A DNA stretch of 24,729 nt from Rhodosalinus sp041685465 (lineage in GTDB: Bacteria; Pseudomonadota; Alphaproteobacteria; Rhodobacterales; Rhodobacteraceae). The notes beneath the pieces are model-generated. The model was not told the DNA's origin. It made no database searches and saw only the letters and a list, made by a program, of their open reading frames with translations. A program made the translations under genes and the position numbers. Each line of letters starts with the position of its first letter. Within the stretch, counting starts at the first letter, position 1. The stretch is taken from NCBI RefSeq assembly GCF_041685465.1, contig NZ_JAWLFS010000009.1:1-24729 (forward strand), given 5' to 3'. Positions 22,874 through 24,729 of this stretch are shown here, in pieces.

Positions 22874-23728
22874 TCATCCCGCCCGCATCGCGCGGGCCAT
22901 CGCCGCGGCCTCGTCGAGCACGGCCATGTCGAGCCCCGTCTCGTAACCGAGCGCGGCGAGCCGCGCGGCCACCCGCTCGGTCGCCACGTTGCCGGCCGCC
23001 CCCGGCGCGAAGGGGCAGCCACCGAGCCCGCCCGCCGCCGCGTCGAAGACGCGGAGCCCCCTGTCGAGCGCCGCCTCGATATTCTCCAGCGCACGCCCGG
23101 CGGTGTCGTGGAAATGCCCGGCGAGCCGCGCCGGCGGCACCACGCCGGCCACCGCCTCCAGCATCGCGACCACCCCCTCCGGCGTGCCCTGCCCGATCGT
23201 GTCGCCGAGGCTGATCTCGTAGCAGCCCATGGCATGGAGCGCGCCGGCCACCCGCGCCACCGCCTCGGGCGCCACCGGCCCGTCGTAGGGGCAGTCCGTC
23301 ACGCAGGAGACGTAGCCGCGCACCGGCAGCCCCGCCCCCCGCGCCGCCTCCACGACGGGGCGGAACCGCGCGAGGCTCTCGGCCACGGTCGCGTTGATGT
23401 TGGCCCGCGAGAAGCCCTCCGAGGCGGAGGCGAAGACCGCGATCTCGTCGGCCCGCGCCGCGACCGCGCGCTCGAAGCCGGTCATGTTCGGCGTGAGCGC
23501 CGCGTAGGAGACCCCCGGCGCGCGGCGGATGCCGGCCAGCACGGCGCCCGAATCCGCCATCTGCGGCACCCGCTTCGGGCTGACGAAGCTCGCCACCTCG
23601 ATGCGACGGAAGCCCGCCCGGCTCAGGCAGTCCACGAAGGCGATCTTCGCCTCGGTCGGGATCTCCGCCGTCTCGTTCTGCAGCCCATCGCGCGGGCCCA
23701 CCTCGAAGACCTCGGCGCGCTCAGCCAT
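22874..23728 (-). CDS. mvaB: Hydroxymethylglutaryl-CoA lyase
   Basis: A 284-aa TIM-barrel enzyme cleaving HMG-CoA to acetyl-CoA and acetoacetate, the last step of leucine degradation. Catalytic residues in order: Arg13-Asp14 (EVGPRDGLQNE), Glu44 (RRIEVASFVSPKRVPQMAD), His205 and His207 (LAGHFHDTAGRA; metal ligands), and Cys238 in the signature GGLGGCPFAPGAAGNVATE. Start ATG 23728..23726 overlaps the mccA end by eight bases and has a GGAGGA ribosome binding site; an in-frame start 11 codons upstream lies inside mccA and adds a non-family stretch. The mature length is normal for bacterial lyases. Confidence 0.95.
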   Translation of the reverse strand: MAERAEVFEVGPRDGLQNETAEIPTEAKIAFVDCLSRAGFRRIEVASFVSPKRVPQMADSGAVLAGIRRAPGVSYAALTPNMTGFERAVAARADEIAVFASASEGFSRANINATVAESLARFRPVVEAARGAGLPVRGYVSCVTDCPYDGPVAPEAVARVAGALHAMGCYEISLGDTIGQGTPEGVVAMLEAVAGVVPPARLAGHFHDTAGRALENIEAALDRGLRVFDAAAGGLGGCPFAPGAAGNVATERVAARLAALGYETGLDMAVLDEAAAMARAMRAG

Positions 23729-24729
23729 TCTCGGCGTCCTCCAACCGGAGGAGCGCCGCACCCGCCTCGACCTGCCCGCCGGGCACGGCGAGGACCTCGG
23801 CCACCACCCCGTCGCGCCAGGCGGTCAGCGCATGCTCCATCTTCATCGCCTCCAGCACGGCGAGGCGCTGGCCGGCCTCCACCCTCTCCCCCGCCGCGAC
23901 GAGCACCTCGCGCAGCAGCCCCGGCATCGGCGCCTCGATCACGTCCGTGCCATGCGCCGCCGCGCCGCGCTCCAGCGGGTCGGCAATGGCGAGAACATGG
24001 CCCTGACCATCGAAGACGGTGACGCGCCCCTCGTCCAGATGCGCACCCGCGGCCGGGCGCCCGTCGAACCGCCAGTGCCCGTCGCGCCGCTCGGCGCGGA
24101 TCTCCCGCCCGTCGAGCTCCAGCACATGCGCCTCCGGTCCCTCGGCGCGGATCTGCACCTCGACCTCGGTCTCGCCGTGACGGAGCGCGACGCGCCGGCG
24201 AAGCGGCGCCCAGAGGGTGAAGCCCGTCTCCGGCGCCCGTGCCTCGAGGAGCCCCGCGCAGGCGAGCGCCGCCTCGGCCACCGTCTCGGGCGCGGGGCTC
24301 TCCTCCCGCACCAGCGCGCCGCGGTCCCGGTCGATGAGCCCCGTGTCCACGTCGCCCGCCGCGAAGCCCGCGTGCCGCGCGAGCGCGCCGAGAAAGGCGA
24401 GGTTCGTCACCGTCCCGGCCACCTGCGTCGCGTCCAGCGCGCGGCGCAGCTTCCTCAGCGCGATGTCGCGGGTGGGACCATGCACCACGAGCTTCGCGAT
24501 CATCGGGTCGTAATGCGGCGTGATCGCGTCGCCCGCGCGCACGCCGGTGTCCGCGCGCGCACCGTCGGGAAACGCCAGATGCGACAGCCGCCCCGTGGCG
24601 GGCAGGAAGCCCTTGGCCACGTCCTCGGCGTAGAGCCGCGCCTCGAAGGCATGACCGGAGAGCGTCAACTCCTCCTGCCGTACCGGCAGCGGCTCGCCCG
24701 CCGCCACGCGGAACTGCCATTCCACCAGA
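23721..24729 (-). CDS. mccA: 3-Methylcrotonyl-CoA carboxylase biotin-containing subunit, C-terminal part (runs off the right edge)
   Basis: The last 335 or so codons of an acyl-CoA carboxylase alpha chain; the frame is open to the window edge (it enters as LVEWQFRVAAGEPLP), so the ATP-grasp core is missing. Visible are the biotin-carboxylase C-terminal domain (HAFEARLYAEDV, TPHYDPMIAKLVVHG), a linker domain, and the biotin carrier domain with IEAPMPGLLREVLV and the biotinylation motif EAMKMEH; the target lysine codon is 23843..23841, 39 residues before the end, as expected. Assignment to methylcrotonyl-CoA rather than propionyl-CoA or acetyl-CoA rests on the mvaB and liuC genes that follow, with an 8-bp overlap to mvaB. 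The product acts with a carboxyltransferase beta subunit, probably encoded upstream beyond the window, and needs BirA for activation. Confidence 0.88.
   Translation of the reverse strand, partial: LVEWQFRVAAGEPLPVRQEELTLSGHAFEARLYAEDVAKGFLPATGRLSHLAFPDGARADTGVRAGDAITPHYDPMIAKLVVHGPTRDIALRKLRRALDATQVAGTVTNLAFLGALARHAGFAAGDVDTGLIDRDRGALVREESPAPETVAEAALACAGLLEARAPETGFTLWAPLRRRVALRHGETEVEVQIRAEGPEAHVLELDGREIRAERRDGHWRFDGRPAAGAHLDEGRVTVFDGQGHVLAIADPLERGAAAHGTDVIEAPMPGLLREVLVAAGERVEAGQRLAVLEAMKMEHALTAWRDGVVAEVLAVPGGQVEAGAALLRLEDAENG

Noticed and set aside
22021..23235. An extended liuC frame reading through the tandem palindromes into mvaB
   Set aside because: The additional N-terminal part is an out-of-frame reading of mvaB; the crotonase domain starts normally at ATG 22815.

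Overview
The window is a high-GC stretch with every supportable gene on the minus strand, read from right to left. Gene content and order point to an alphaproteobacterium of the Rhodobacterales (Rhodobacter/Paracoccus/Roseobacter relatives). It carries a 14-gene complex I (nuo) operon interspersed with small accessory genes, followed by birA, coaX and rnj, and has several lineage-typical small proteins (DUF5333-like, DUF5337-like, a NuoE with an extra C-terminal domain). The genus cannot be fixed from the sequence alone.

Right end (24729 to 21638): the tail of a leucine-degradation operon. It holds the C-terminal third or so of a 3-methylcrotonyl-CoA carboxylase biotin subunit (mccA), hydroxymethylglutaryl-CoA lyase (mvaB), a methylglutaconyl-CoA hydratase-type enoyl-CoA hydratase (liuC) and a 128-aa membrane protein of unknown function. 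Two tandem perfect 26-bp palindromes lie between mvaB and liuC.

21637 to 21442: the only sizeable gene-free gap in front of nuoA. It holds two TTGAC-type promoter candidates, two short palindromes and a strong ribosome binding site for nuoA.

21441 to 2240: the nuo operon in the order nuoA, B, C, orf66, D, lipoprotein-95, E (with C-terminal extension), orf231, DUF5337-like, F, methyltransferase, lipoprotein-110, DUF5333-like, G, lipoprotein-136, H, orf62, I, [250-bp spacer with a large inverted-repeat element], CMD-family protein, J, K, orf40, L, M, N. All fourteen core subunits look intact, with their iron-sulfur cysteines, FMN/NADH loops and key membrane Glu/Lys residues. Eleven accessory genes sit among them, most joined to the preceding nuo gene by ATGA/GTGA overlaps or gaps of only a few bases. 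Four of these encode predicted exported proteins whose mature part has exactly two cysteines. orf231 and the NuoE tail share a duplicated roughly 65-residue domain.

2250 to 1: birA (biotin ligase), coaX (type III pantothenate kinase) and the start of rnj (RNase J), each overlapping the previous gene, so they are probably co-transcribed with nuo. No rRNA, tRNA, CRISPR array, transposase or phage gene was seen.
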